This document shows positions 20,154 through 29,652 of a stretch of 64,000 nt of DNA, piece by piece. The notes under the pieces were generated by a model. It saw only the letters and a program-made list of their open reading frames with translations, had not been told where the DNA came from and did not search any database. The DNA comes from Neptunicella marina (GTDB lineage Bacteria > Pseudomonadota > Gammaproteobacteria > Enterobacterales > Alteromonadaceae). Location of the stretch: contig NZ_JACNEP010000001.1 in the NCBI RefSeq assembly GCF_014270035.1, positions 186,001 through 250,000 of the forward strand. Direction: 5' to 3'. Numbering within the stretch: position 1 is the stretch's first letter; the number at the start of each line of letters is the position of its first letter. The position numbers were made by a program, and so were the translations under genes.

Positions 20154-21593
20154 TTAATCCTCGTCAGTATTCTGAGTCAAACGACTGCTCAGTTGTTTAC
20201 TGGTTTGCACACCTAAAGTTTTAAATTCTTCTACCTTACGCACGATATTACCTTTGCCTGTGCTCAGTTTATTTATCGCTGCATCATAACGTTTTTGCAC
20301 CGTTTGCAAACTGGTACCCAGCCCTTCTAAATCCTGGGTAAAACCAACAAACTTGTCATACAAGGCCGCCGCTTTCTTGGCAATATCCTGAGCATTCTGA
20401 TTCTGGTGTTCGTAACGCCAGATATTATTGATTGTGCGTAATGCCACCAATAAGTTAGTTGGGCTAACCACCATAATATTGTTATCCAGCGCCAACTTCA
20501 TTAAATCCGGAGCCTGATCCATGGCTAACAGAAATGCCGGTTCAATTGGAATGAATAACAGCACGTAATCCAGTGTCTTTACACCTTCGAGTTTCTGGTA
20601 ATCTTTTTTACCTAACTCTTTAATATGACTACGTAAAGACAGAATATGTTCATTTAAATATTGTAGACGTTGTACTTCGTCTTGTTCATGGAAGTATTTT
20701 TCGTAAGCTGTCAGCGATACTTTTGAGTCAATAATCACATCTTTATTATCAGGCAAGTGCACAATCACATCGGGTTTGTAGGCTTTACCTTCTTCATTTT
20801 TAAACTGATTCTGGGTGTGATATTCGTGCCCGGAACGTAATCCTGATTCATTTAAGATTTGCTCTAATACTAACTCGCCCCAGTTACCCTGTTGTTTGTT
20901 ATCACCTTTTAAGGCTTTGGTTAAGGCCGCTGCTTCCTGAGTAATCTGTAAATTGAGTTCTTTTAATCCCAAAATCTCCGTTTTAAGCGACGCCCGCTCC
21001 TGGCCTTCTTTTACATACTGATCGGTCACTTGTTTTTTAAAGCCTTCAATCTGCTCCTTAAGCGGATTTAGTAGCAAATTGAGTCCTTCTTTACTCTCAC
21101 TGGAAAACTTTTGTGTTTTTTGTTCAAAGATTTTATTGGCCAGATTTTCAAACTGCTCTTTTAAGCGGCTTTCAGCGTCTTGCAACGTTTGTAATTTTTC
21201 ATCGAAGGATTGTTTTTCACGCTCGAACGCCGCTTGCTGAGCAGAGTAACGACTATTGAGCTCAGCATGTTGCTGTTGTGCCTGCTGATATTTATCCTGC
21301 CACTGCTGTTTTTCGGCGCGTAATTCAACTAATTGTTCAGCCTGCTGACGCAATTGCCCCAGCTCACCTTGTAACTGACTATGCTGCACATGGAACTGCT
21401 CTATTTGTTGTTCTTTTTGCGCCAGTTGCTGACTGTTGAATTGCAACTGTTGTTGTGCCACGGCGTTTTGCTGCTCAGTTTCGTTTAATTGTTGGGATAA
21501 TTTTCGCTTTGCCAACACATGGCCTGCGATAACTCCCACACCTGCTGAAGCCGCCATTAACGCCAGATGTAACGCACTTAATTCCAAATTCAT
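20154..21593 (-). CDS. rmuC: DNA recombination protein RmuC
   Basis: A 479-residue protein of the RmuC family. It has one N-terminal membrane anchor (about residues 5-25), a long Q- and A-rich coiled coil (about 30-170) and the RmuC nuclease-like domain (about 180-450), including 'NWGELVLEQILNESGLRSGHEY' and 'YKPDVIVHLPDNKDVIIDSKVSL'. The 'D-x-K' part is in the latter. RmuC restrains inverted-repeat recombination in E. coli. I use ATG 21593 (MNLEL); a TTG six codons upstream is possible but AAGGAC fits 21593. It is transcribed with nothing close by except the CBS pair 25 bp downstream. Confidence 0.94.
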   Translation of the reverse strand: MNLELSALHLALMAASAGVGVIAGHVLAKRKLSQQLNETEQQNAVAQQQLQFNSQQLAQKEQQIEQFHVQHSQLQGELGQLRQQAEQLVELRAEKQQWQDKYQQAQQQHAELNSRYSAQQAAFEREKQSFDEKLQTLQDAESRLKEQFENLANKIFEQKTQKFSSESKEGLNLLLNPLKEQIEGFKKQVTDQYVKEGQERASLKTEILGLKELNLQITQEAAALTKALKGDNKQQGNWGELVLEQILNESGLRSGHEYHTQNQFKNEEGKAYKPDVIVHLPDNKDVIIDSKVSLTAYEKYFHEQDEVQRLQYLNEHILSLRSHIKELGKKDYQKLEGVKTLDYVLLFIPIEPAFLLAMDQAPDLMKLALDNNIMVVSPTNLLVALRTINNIWRYEHQNQNAQDIAKKAAALYDKFVGFTQDLEGLGTSLQTVQKRYDAAINKLSTGKGNIVRKVEEFKTLGVQTSKQLSSRLTQNTDED

Positions 21594-21640
21594 TATTATG
21601 CTGTCCTTCAACTATTTTGTTGATTAAACCATACAAAAAC

Positions 21641-21665
21641 AAAAGGCGTCGAATGACGCCTTTTT
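21641..21665. terminator. Intrinsic terminator of the class I fumarase gene
   Basis: A perfect stem AAAGGCGTC / GACGCCTTT with loop GAAT and T- or A-rich flanks on both strands. On the minus strand it ends the fumarase message about 30 bp after its stop codon. Confidence 0.85.
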
Positions 21666-21693
21666 AATTCCGCTAATTTTTCCTGTTGGGCAA

Positions 21694-23214
21694 TCAGGCT
21701 TTATTCATTTCTGCGATTTTGCCTTTCCAGATGGCAGGCCCAGTTTGATGAACATTATTACCTGTGCTATCCACTGCCACCGTCACCGGCATATCTTCAA
21801 TTTCAAACTCGTAGATAGCTTCCATACCTAAATCTTCAAACGCCACAACACGGGCCTTTTTAATCGCTTTAGATACTAAATAAGCAGCACCACCTACCGC
21901 CATTAAATAAACGGCTTTGTGTTTGGCAATACTGTCTACCGTTGCCGGACCACGCTCCGCTTTACCTATCATGCCAATTAAACCGGTTTTCTCCAGCATC
22001 ATATCGGTAAATTTATCCATACGTGTCGCCGTTGTAGGACCCGCAGGACCCACCGCTTCGTCACCTACAGCATCAACCGGCCCAACGTAATAAATAAAGC
22101 GGTTGGTTAAATCGACGCCTTCTGGCATGCCTTCGCCGTTATCCAGCATGGTTTGAATACGTTTGTGCGCTGCATCACGCCCGGTCAGCATTTTGCCAGA
22201 TAACAACACAGTTTCGCCGGCTTTCCAATCCAGAATATCGTCACGTTTTAAGTCATCTAAATTTACCCGACGGGTTTGTTCACCCACTTCCCAGGTGACT
22301 TGTGGCCAGTCTTCCAGTTTAGGCGCTTTAAGCTCCGCCGGACCACTGCCATCTAAATAGAAATGTGCATGACGCGTAGCCGCACAGTTAGGGATCATCG
22401 CAACCGGTTTTGATGCGGCATGGGTCGGCAGTGATTTGATTTTGATATCCACCACTGTGGTTAAACCACCTAAACCTTGCGCACCAATACCTAAATTATT
22501 GACCGCTTCAAACAACTCTAAACGTAGTTTTTCTTCAGTGGTTTGGGCTCCACGAGCCTGAAGTTCGTGAATATCAACCGGATCCATCAGTGATTCTTTG
22601 GCCAGTACCGCCGCTTTTTCAGCCGTACCACCAATGCCGATGCCCAGCATGCCAGGAGGACACCAACCCGCGCCCATGGTGGGCAAAGTTTTAACCACCC
22701 AGTCCACAATCGAATCGCTTGGGTTTAACATCACCATTTTGGATTTGTTTTCACTGCCGCCACCTTTGGCCGCAATCATGACTTCGATTTTATCGCCTTC
22801 AACCATATCGATATGCACCACGGCTGGCGTATTATCTTTGGTGTTTTTACGCTCACCGGCAGGATCTGACACGATAGACGCACGTAAGGGGTTATCGGCG
22901 TTGGTATAGGCGCGACGTGTACCTTCGTCCACCATTTGTTGAACGGTTAAATCGGTTTTATCCCACTGCACCGCCATACCAATTTTAACAAAACAAGTGA
23001 CAATGCCGGTGTCCTGACATAAAGGACGATGACCTTCTGCCGACATACGTGAATTAATCAGGATTTGCGCCATCGCATCTTTAGCAGCCTGGCTCTGCTC
23101 CTTGTGATAGGCCTTTTCCACTGCCTGCACATAATCCAGCGGGTGATAATAAGAAATAAACTGCAATGCATCTTCGATGCTATCAATAAAATCTTGCTGA
23201 CGTATAACGGTCAT
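21694..23214 (-). CDS. fumA: Fumarate hydratase class I (iron-sulfur)
   Basis: A 506-residue class I fumarase, converting fumarate to malate with an oxygen-labile [4Fe-4S] cluster. The N-terminal alpha part contains 'CQDTGIVTCFVKIG' and 'GGGSENKSKMVMLNP', the beta part 'GRDAAHKRIQTMLDNGEGMP' and 'GPTTATRMDKF', all diagnostic. Alpha and beta are fused, as in enteric FumA/FumB. The symbol is by family only; FumA and FumB cannot be told apart here. It complements the cluster-free FumC at 6109. It is preceded by about 150 bp of non-coding DNA ahead of the divergent pabB. Confidence 0.95.
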   Translation of the reverse strand: MTVIRQQDFIDSIEDALQFISYYHPLDYVQAVEKAYHKEQSQAAKDAMAQILINSRMSAEGHRPLCQDTGIVTCFVKIGMAVQWDKTDLTVQQMVDEGTRRAYTNADNPLRASIVSDPAGERKNTKDNTPAVVHIDMVEGDKIEVMIAAKGGGSENKSKMVMLNPSDSIVDWVVKTLPTMGAGWCPPGMLGIGIGGTAEKAAVLAKESLMDPVDIHELQARGAQTTEEKLRLELFEAVNNLGIGAQGLGGLTTVVDIKIKSLPTHAASKPVAMIPNCAATRHAHFYLDGSGPAELKAPKLEDWPQVTWEVGEQTRRVNLDDLKRDDILDWKAGETVLLSGKMLTGRDAAHKRIQTMLDNGEGMPEGVDLTNRFIYYVGPVDAVGDEAVGPAGPTTATRMDKFTDMMLEKTGLIGMIGKAERGPATVDSIAKHKAVYLMAVGGAAYLVSKAIKKARVVAFEDLGMEAIYEFEIEDMPVTVAVDSTGNNVHQTGPAIWKGKIAEMNKA

Positions 23215-23366
23215 ACGTTACCCCGTAAAATTTGGTTTAAACTTATCCGAAATGAATAAATTTATCTTTTTGAAATTACCATTATGATACCCTGCTCCGG
23301 CCTGCCACACCAAGCCGAAGCAAAATAAAAACCGCGTAAATTCAAATAATAATTTATAAGTGAAGC

Positions 23367-24746
23367 ATGAGCGTGAATGTAGAACAGCTTAATATTTCCC
23401 CACAAACCGACATTTGTCAGCTTTTTGAGCATTATTCAGCTAAAAACTGGTCAATGCTGCTCGATTCAGGTACCAGCCAGCATCAACATGCCCGCTACGA
23501 TATTATGGTTGCCGGGCCGATTATGACGCTCACCACTCAAGGGGACACAACACATATCTGGCGCGCTGAAACAAATAAAATCACCCAAAGCAGCGATAAT
23601 CCAATTTCACTGGTCAGGAAACATTTAGAACATTGTTTTGGCACCCCTGAGATTCAGACAACTCTGCCGTTCTGTGGCGGGGCATTAGGAATGTGGGGGT
23701 ATGATTTAGGCAAACGTTTTGAAACGCTGCCAGACGTCGCACTCAACCCGTACCGAACTCCGGATATGGCGATAGGACTCTACAGCTGGGCTGTGATTAA
23801 AGATCATCATCAGGGTGAATATTATCTGGTTTCGCATTCTGACTACTCTGCACCGGACAGCGCTGAGATAGAAAATTTATTGAACAGTGACGTTAGCAGT
23901 AACGTAAAAGCGTTCAAACTTACCGATAACTGGCGCTCAAATATGACTGAAACCGACTACCTGACTAAATTCAATAAGGTTCAGGACTACCTTCAGGCAG
24001 GTGATTGTTATCAGGTAAATTTGGCTCAACGCTTTGAAGCACAGTATCAAGGAGATGAGTGGCAAGCTTATCTGACTCTGCGCCAACAAAACCAGGCACC
24101 TTTCTCCGCCTTTATAAAATTACCTGAATCAAGCATTATCAGCATTTCTCCGGAGCGCTTCCTGGAAGTAAAAGGTACGCATGTGCAGACCCGTCCGATT
24201 AAAGGCACACGCCCACGAGCTTCAGAACCTAAGCAAGACTGCGCAATGAAAAACGAATTGCAACAATCGGAAAAAGATCGCGCCGAAAACCTGATGATTG
24301 TGGATTTATTGCGTAATGATATTAGTAAACACTGTTTGCCCGGCAGTGTAAAAGTACCTGAACTATTTGCCATTGAGAGCTTTGCCGCTGTGCACCATTT
24401 AGTATCGACCGTAACAGGTGAACTCGAAACCGGCCATGATGCGCTTGATTTACTCCAGGGGGCGTTTCCCGGTGGATCAATTACGGGCGCTCCCAAAATC
24501 CGGGCCATGCAAATTATTGATGAACTGGAGCCCCATGCTCGTAATATATATTGCGGAAGTATCGGTTATTACAGCCTGAACAAACGCATGGACACCAGTA
24601 TTTGTATCCGTACGCTACTGTGTGAAAACAATCATGTTTATTGCTGGGCCGGAGGAGGTCTGGTGGTTGATTCTGATGGAGAGCTTGAATATCAGGAAAC
24701 TTTAGATAAAGTTGCAAAAATTCTGCCGGTATTAAAGGAGCTTTAA
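23367..24746 (+). CDS. pabB: Aminodeoxychorismate synthase component I
   Basis: A 459-residue chorismate-using enzyme that aminates chorismate to 4-amino-4-deoxychorismate on the way to p-aminobenzoate and folate. The C-terminal chorismate-binding domain shows 'PIKGTRPRA', 'SEKDRAENLMIVDLLRNDISKHC' and 'FPGGSITGAPKIRAMQIIDELE'. The 'PIKGTRPR' Lys is the residue that separates PabB from anthranilate synthase (TrpE has Ala there). The N-terminal domain (about 1-180) is the usual PabB regulatory barrel. The stop codon touches the start of the NUDIX gene. Confidence 0.95.
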   Translation: MSVNVEQLNISPQTDICQLFEHYSAKNWSMLLDSGTSQHQHARYDIMVAGPIMTLTTQGDTTHIWRAETNKITQSSDNPISLVRKHLEHCFGTPEIQTTLPFCGGALGMWGYDLGKRFETLPDVALNPYRTPDMAIGLYSWAVIKDHHQGEYYLVSHSDYSAPDSAEIENLLNSDVSSNVKAFKLTDNWRSNMTETDYLTKFNKVQDYLQAGDCYQVNLAQRFEAQYQGDEWQAYLTLRQQNQAPFSAFIKLPESSIISISPERFLEVKGTHVQTRPIKGTRPRASEPKQDCAMKNELQQSEKDRAENLMIVDLLRNDISKHCLPGSVKVPELFAIESFAAVHHLVSTVTGELETGHDALDLLQGAFPGGSITGAPKIRAMQIIDELEPHARNIYCGSIGYYSLNKRMDTSICIRTLLCENNHVYCWAGGGLVVDSDGELEYQETLDKVAKILPVLKEL

Positions 24747-25316
24747 TTGGATAAAGCGCAGTTCCTAAGCCGTTTTGTATCACAGGTTGCTCAGCAATGG
24801 CAGCCTGAATACCCGCTTAAGCAGCAAGCGCGTCAGGCTGCTGTATTAATTCCGGTTATTGAACGTGACAAACTAACACTGCTGTTCACCAAACGCGCTG
24901 CGCATTTAAAACATCATCCCGGCCAAATCAGTTTCCCCGGTGGGCGCGCAGAGCCCAATGATCTAAGTTTAAAACACACCGCTTTGCGTGAAACACAGGA
25001 AGAAATTGGCCTTGACGCGCAACAGATTAATGTCATTGGCCAGCTTCCAAGTTTTAAAACAGTCAGTCGCTATCAGGTGACACCCTATGTAGGCCTGATA
25101 AAGCCTCCTCTGACGCTGCAAACCGATCCGGGTGAAGTGGAAGACACATTCGAGGTACCATTAGCTTATCTTATTAATCCTCAAAACCATTTAGTGGAAC
25201 ATATTCAGCGTAACGGTCAACGTTTCCCTGTCAATCTAATTCAATATAGAAATCAATCAATATGGGGCTTAACTGCAGCTTTTATTTTGAATTTAAGTGC
25301 AATACTCAATCATTAA
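24747..25316 (+). CDS. nudL: NUDIX hydrolase, CoA pyrophosphatase type
   Basis: A 189-residue NUDIX protein. The Nudix box is complete: G-x5-E-x7-REUxEExGU, seen as 'GGRAEPNDLSLKHTALRETQEEIGL' (about residues 68-92). Before it lies 'HLKHHPGQISFPGG', the CoA-pyrophosphatase (NudL/YeaB) motif, so the likely substrate is CoA or acyl-CoA. The start is TTG, right after the pabB stop, with AAAGGAG seven bases upstream; the pair is clearly co-transcribed, as in many gammaproteobacteria. Confidence 0.93.
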   Translation: MDKAQFLSRFVSQVAQQWQPEYPLKQQARQAAVLIPVIERDKLTLLFTKRAAHLKHHPGQISFPGGRAEPNDLSLKHTALRETQEEIGLDAQQINVIGQLPSFKTVSRYQVTPYVGLIKPPLTLQTDPGEVEDTFEVPLAYLINPQNHLVEHIQRNGQRFPVNLIQYRNQSIWGLTAAFILNLSAILNH

Positions 25317-25479
25317 TAGCCAAAGAGCATTAGGATCAAAATGATGCTGTTCTACTTAAAAATTTGTTTACACTCCATAGAAAAACTAATTCATCCCATT
25401 ACTTTTGTCAGCTTGTACGCTCTGCCACAATTAGCCATAGTTAATCCTTTGTGTTTTAAAACCATAATAAGAGTAAATA

Positions 25480-26853
25480 ATGATCAGTGTATTTGACATG
25501 TTTAGCATTGGAATTGGTCCTTCCAGCTCACATACTGTGGGCCCGATGCGTGCTGCGCTGGCATTTATCGATGCCCTAAAACAACACAACCATTTTGAAC
25601 AAACAAACACCATAAAAACAGAACTATACGGTTCGCTTGGCCAGACAGGCAAAGGTCATGGCACAGGAAAAGCAGTAATTTTAGGTTTGTGCGGCTTTGC
25701 TCCGGAAACCATTGATGTCGATATTATCGAGTCCACACTGACTGATATAGACCATTCTGAGCGACTAAATTTAAATGGTGAAAAGTTAATAGACTTTCCC
25801 CGTCAGAATGCCATTATTTTTCACCGTCGAAAAACACTCAAACTACATGCCAATGGTATGACATTATTTGCTTATAAAGATGATGAATTACTGTTTGAGC
25901 AAACCTATTACTCCATAGGTGGCGGTTTTATTATTCGCGAACAGGATTTTGAACAACAAAAATTTATCGCGCTTGAAGAAGAAAAGAAACCAATTCCCTA
26001 CCCCTTTGAAACCGCTGCAGAATTAATACAGCAGTGTAAAGATAATGGATTTCGTATCAGTACTTTAATGTTGAAAAACGAAACAGCGTTTATGCCTCAG
26101 TCACAGATTCAGGCTAAATTGTGGGAAATCTGGCAAGTGATGCGAGGGTGCATTGAAAAAGGCATTCATACCGAAGGTATTTTGCCTGGCGGCTTAAAAG
26201 TTAGCCGCCGGGCTCCGGCTTTATATCGTCGCCTGCAGCACGAAAAAACCACTGATCCCATGGTTACCATGGATTGGGTAAACCTTTTCGCTCTGGCCGT
26301 TAATGAGGAAAATGCGGCCGGTAGTCGTGTAGTGACCGCACCAACAAATGGTGCAGCTGGAATATTGCCAGCAGTTCTGCGTTATTACGATAAGTTTGTA
26401 CAGCCAGTGGATGAAGATACTGCCGCGCGCTATCTGCTAACCGCCGCCGCCATTGGAATTTTATACAAAAAAAATGCCTCTATTTCAGGCGCTGAAGTAG
26501 GCTGTCAGGGCGAAGTGGGCGTTGCCTGTTCAATGGCAGCTGGTGCTCTGACTGAAATATTAGGTGGCAGCGTATCAGCAGTGGAGAATGCAGCAGAAAT
26601 TGGTATGGAGCACAATCTGGGTTTAACCTGTGATCCTGTAGGCGGTTTAGTGCAGGTCCCCTGCATTGAACGTAATGCCATGGGTGCCATTAAAGCCATT
26701 AATGCATCCCGTCTGGCATTGCGTGGAACGGGTGATCACAAGGTATCGCTGGATAAGGTAATCAAAACCATGTGGGATACGGGTAATGATATGAAAGCCA
26801 AATATAAAGAAACCGCACGAGGCGGTTTAGCTGTCAATATTATTGAGTGTTAA
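25480..26853 (+). CDS. sdaA: L-serine dehydratase (single chain, iron-sulfur)
   Basis: A 457-residue L-serine ammonia-lyase making pyruvate and ammonia from L-serine. It opens with '[25 protein letters not shown]', the family's substrate-binding signature. The C-terminal alpha domain has '[15 protein letters not shown]', '[21 protein letters not shown]' and '[21 protein letters not shown]', which provide the cluster cysteines. Both domains are present, as in E. coli SdaA/SdaB. It is transcribed alone, with 163 bp of non-coding DNA before it, and faces cysB. Serine breakdown and cysteine synthesis from serine are therefore convergent neighbours, probably by chance. Confidence 0.95.
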   Translation: MISVFDMFSIGIGPSSSHTVGPMRAALAFIDALKQHNHFEQTNTIKTELYGSLGQTGKGHGTGKAVILGLCGFAPETIDVDIIESTLTDIDHSERLNLNGEKLIDFPRQNAIIFHRRKTLKLHANGMTLFAYKDDELLFEQTYYSIGGGFIIREQDFEQQKFIALEEEKKPIPYPFETAAELIQQCKDNGFRISTLMLKNETAFMPQSQIQAKLWEIWQVMRGCIEKGIHTEGILPGGLKVSRRAPALYRRLQHEKTTDPMVTMDWVNLFALAVNEENAAGSRVVTAPTNGAAGILPAVLRYYDKFVQPVDEDTAARYLLTAAAIGILYKKNASISGAEVGCQGEVGVACSMAAGALTEILGGSVSAVENAAEIGMEHNLGLTCDPVGGLVQVPCIERNAMGAIKAINASRLALRGTGDHKVSLDKVIKTMWDTGNDMKAKYKETARGGLAVNIIEC

Positions 26854-26888
26854 TCAGCTCAGGTACGGGTTGCGACTACAGAGTGTCT

Positions 26889-26930
26889 CTCGTAGCTCGT
26901 AGCTCGTAGCTCGTAGCTCGTAGCTCGTAG
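26889..26930 (+). repeat. Six tandem copies of the heptamer CTCGTAG
   Basis: Six exact head-to-tail copies of a 7-bp unit (42 bp) in the gap between the convergent sdaA and cysB genes. A unit length not divisible by three and the intergenic place speak for a neutral slippage locus. Copy number is likely to vary between strains. Confidence 0.95.
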
Positions 26931-26934
26931 CCAC

Positions 26935-27936
<1,002 letters not shown>

Positions 27937-28126
27937 TTAACGAATTGTTATCCCTCTGACGCGGCACTTTTGCCCGTGGAGAATGCCTCACTTATTCTAA
28001 ATATATATACCTTTCAAGAAATTAATTCCATATAATTTTATAAAAAGTCGCTTTTTTATTATTAAGTGGTGCAATACCGCGACGAATTAACGACAATAAA
28101 AGCATAGAAAAACAAGAGGATCATCG

Positions 28127-28801
28127 ATGTTAGATTTTTCCAGCGTATTAGCATCTGCCGTGCACGATATGAAAAACTCTTTGTGTCTGTTGCTTCAATC
28201 TATCGAAACCCTGTCCACCGAAGTGGCTGATATGGATGACAGTGTATCTGAACAATTAGCCAGTATCCATTACGAAGCATCACGGCTTAATACCAGTTTA
28301 ATGCATATTTTGTCGTTATACCGTGCCGGGCGTGAGCAGCTACCAATAAATATTGACGAATATTACATGGATGACCTGATTGACGAAGTGGTCGCAACCA
28401 ATCAAATGTACATTGACCGTAAAAAAATGGCGCTCAATATCACCCTTCAGGACGATTTAAGCTGGTATCTTGATAACGAGCTCGTCTGTTTGTTGCTCAA
28501 TGATATTTTAATCAATGCCATTCGTTACAGTAAAAAGAATATCGCCATTAGTGTATACACAGACAATAACCAGTTATGTATTCAGGTTGAAGATGATGGA
28601 AATGGCTATCCACAAAGTATGCTTGATGCCAACGCGTCTGAGATGCAGGATTTCGACCTCAGCACAGGCAGAACCGGGCTGGGGCTTTATTTTGCACGCA
28701 TGATTGCCATGTCACATGAACGCAATGGAATTCAGGGCTCGATTGAGATGGAAAATGGAGGGTATTACGGTGGAAGTGTATTTAGATTAAAATTGCCCTA
28801 A
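28127..28801 (+). CDS. Soluble sensor-like histidine kinase without sensor domain
   Basis: A 224-residue minimal kinase. The dimerisation/phosphotransfer helix begins at the very N-terminus with H13 in 'SAVHDMKNSLCLLLQ'. The ATP-binding domain covers about residues 100-224: N box 'LLNDILINAIRYS', G1 'VEDDGNGYP', G2 'TGRTGLGLYFARMIA' and a final 'GGSVFRLKLP'. There is no membrane segment and no sensor region, so its input must come from another protein. No receiver gene is adjacent. The double-receiver protein at 2414 is one conceivable partner in this window. Confidence 0.88.
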   Translation: MLDFSSVLASAVHDMKNSLCLLLQSIETLSTEVADMDDSVSEQLASIHYEASRLNTSLMHILSLYRAGREQLPINIDEYYMDDLIDEVVATNQMYIDRKKMALNITLQDDLSWYLDNELVCLLLNDILINAIRYSKKNIAISVYTDNNQLCIQVEDDGNGYPQSMLDANASEMQDFDLSTGRTGLGLYFARMIAMSHERNGIQGSIEMENGGYYGGSVFRLKLP

Positions 28802-28867
28802 TATAGAGCCGATAACTAAATAATAAACCTGTTTGCTCTCAAACAACTGCACCGGGGAACGCCTAAA

Positions 28868-29635
28868 TTGATGTACAGTATTGTTATAATTCTGCTTGCT
28901 GCTTTGTTTGTGATTGCCGTTATTATTAACGCTATTCAACAGTACAAAAATAACATTGAAGCAGAAAAGCGAAATGAATTAAATCGATTAAAAATCGTTA
29001 TTGATGAAGCAGAAGACACGCTGTTAGCGGCCGAATATCTGCCGATTAGCAGTGTAATGAAAGAGATTATTTATAAACGTCTGATTAATGGTATGAGTGA
29101 GGCGCTAAAAGTAAGCCCGGGCATTCCCGAATACCAAAAGCGTATTAGTGAAGTACAAGACATAAAAGCTGCACATACGGTCACCCCAACCGATCCCAAT
29201 AACTTTAACTTCACACTGCCAGATCACGAAAAGCAAATTATCGTTCTTATACAAGGGATAAAGCGACTACGCATGATACTGCGTAGTGAGTTGCAAAAAG
29301 GTAATATTGGCAATGATATTTTTAGTGCCGAGGATAAATATCTCGAACGTTATCAGTTAATGGTTAACATAGAAACGCTGGCAAAACGCATTCAAAGTTC
29401 TCTACAAGCCCAAATGCCAGGTTCTGCCCGCCAGTATCTGGAAAAAGGCATAGGCGCTTTAAAAAAACAGGCTTCACAGGATGACTATGTCATCAGGCGT
29501 AAAGCAGACTTTGAAAATCAACTGGCAAATATTCAGGAAGCGATGCGAAATGCCAACCAGCAGGACACAGAGCGCCGCATTGAAGCTGATAAAGATGAGC
29601 TGGATGAACTGTTTGCACCAAAGAAAAAATGGTAA
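28868..29635 (+). CDS. Membrane-anchored coiled-coil protein of unknown function
   Basis: A 255-residue protein with one N-terminal membrane helix (about residues 3-23) and a long, charged helical body rich in E, K and Q ('YKNNIEAEKRNELNRLKIVIDEAEDTL' and onward). I do not recognise a named domain. Helical-repeat text at about residues 55-90 and 170-245 suggests a rod facing the cytoplasm. It lies 66 bp after the orphan kinase gene on the same strand and may be co-transcribed with it, which would make it a candidate membrane partner. This is inference from position only. Confidence 0.7.
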   Translation: MMYSIVIILLAALFVIAVIINAIQQYKNNIEAEKRNELNRLKIVIDEAEDTLLAAEYLPISSVMKEIIYKRLINGMSEALKVSPGIPEYQKRISEVQDIKAAHTVTPTDPNNFNFTLPDHEKQIIVLIQGIKRLRMILRSELQKGNIGNDIFSAEDKYLERYQLMVNIETLAKRIQSSLQAQMPGSARQYLEKGIGALKKQASQDDYVIRRKADFENQLANIQEAMRNANQQDTERRIEADKDELDELFAPKKKW

Positions 29636-29652
29636 ACGATGCACTTAGACCT

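Noticed and set aside
26889-26930. CRISPR array
   Set aside because: Units are 7 bp with no spacers; this is a simple tandem repeat and no cas gene is present.
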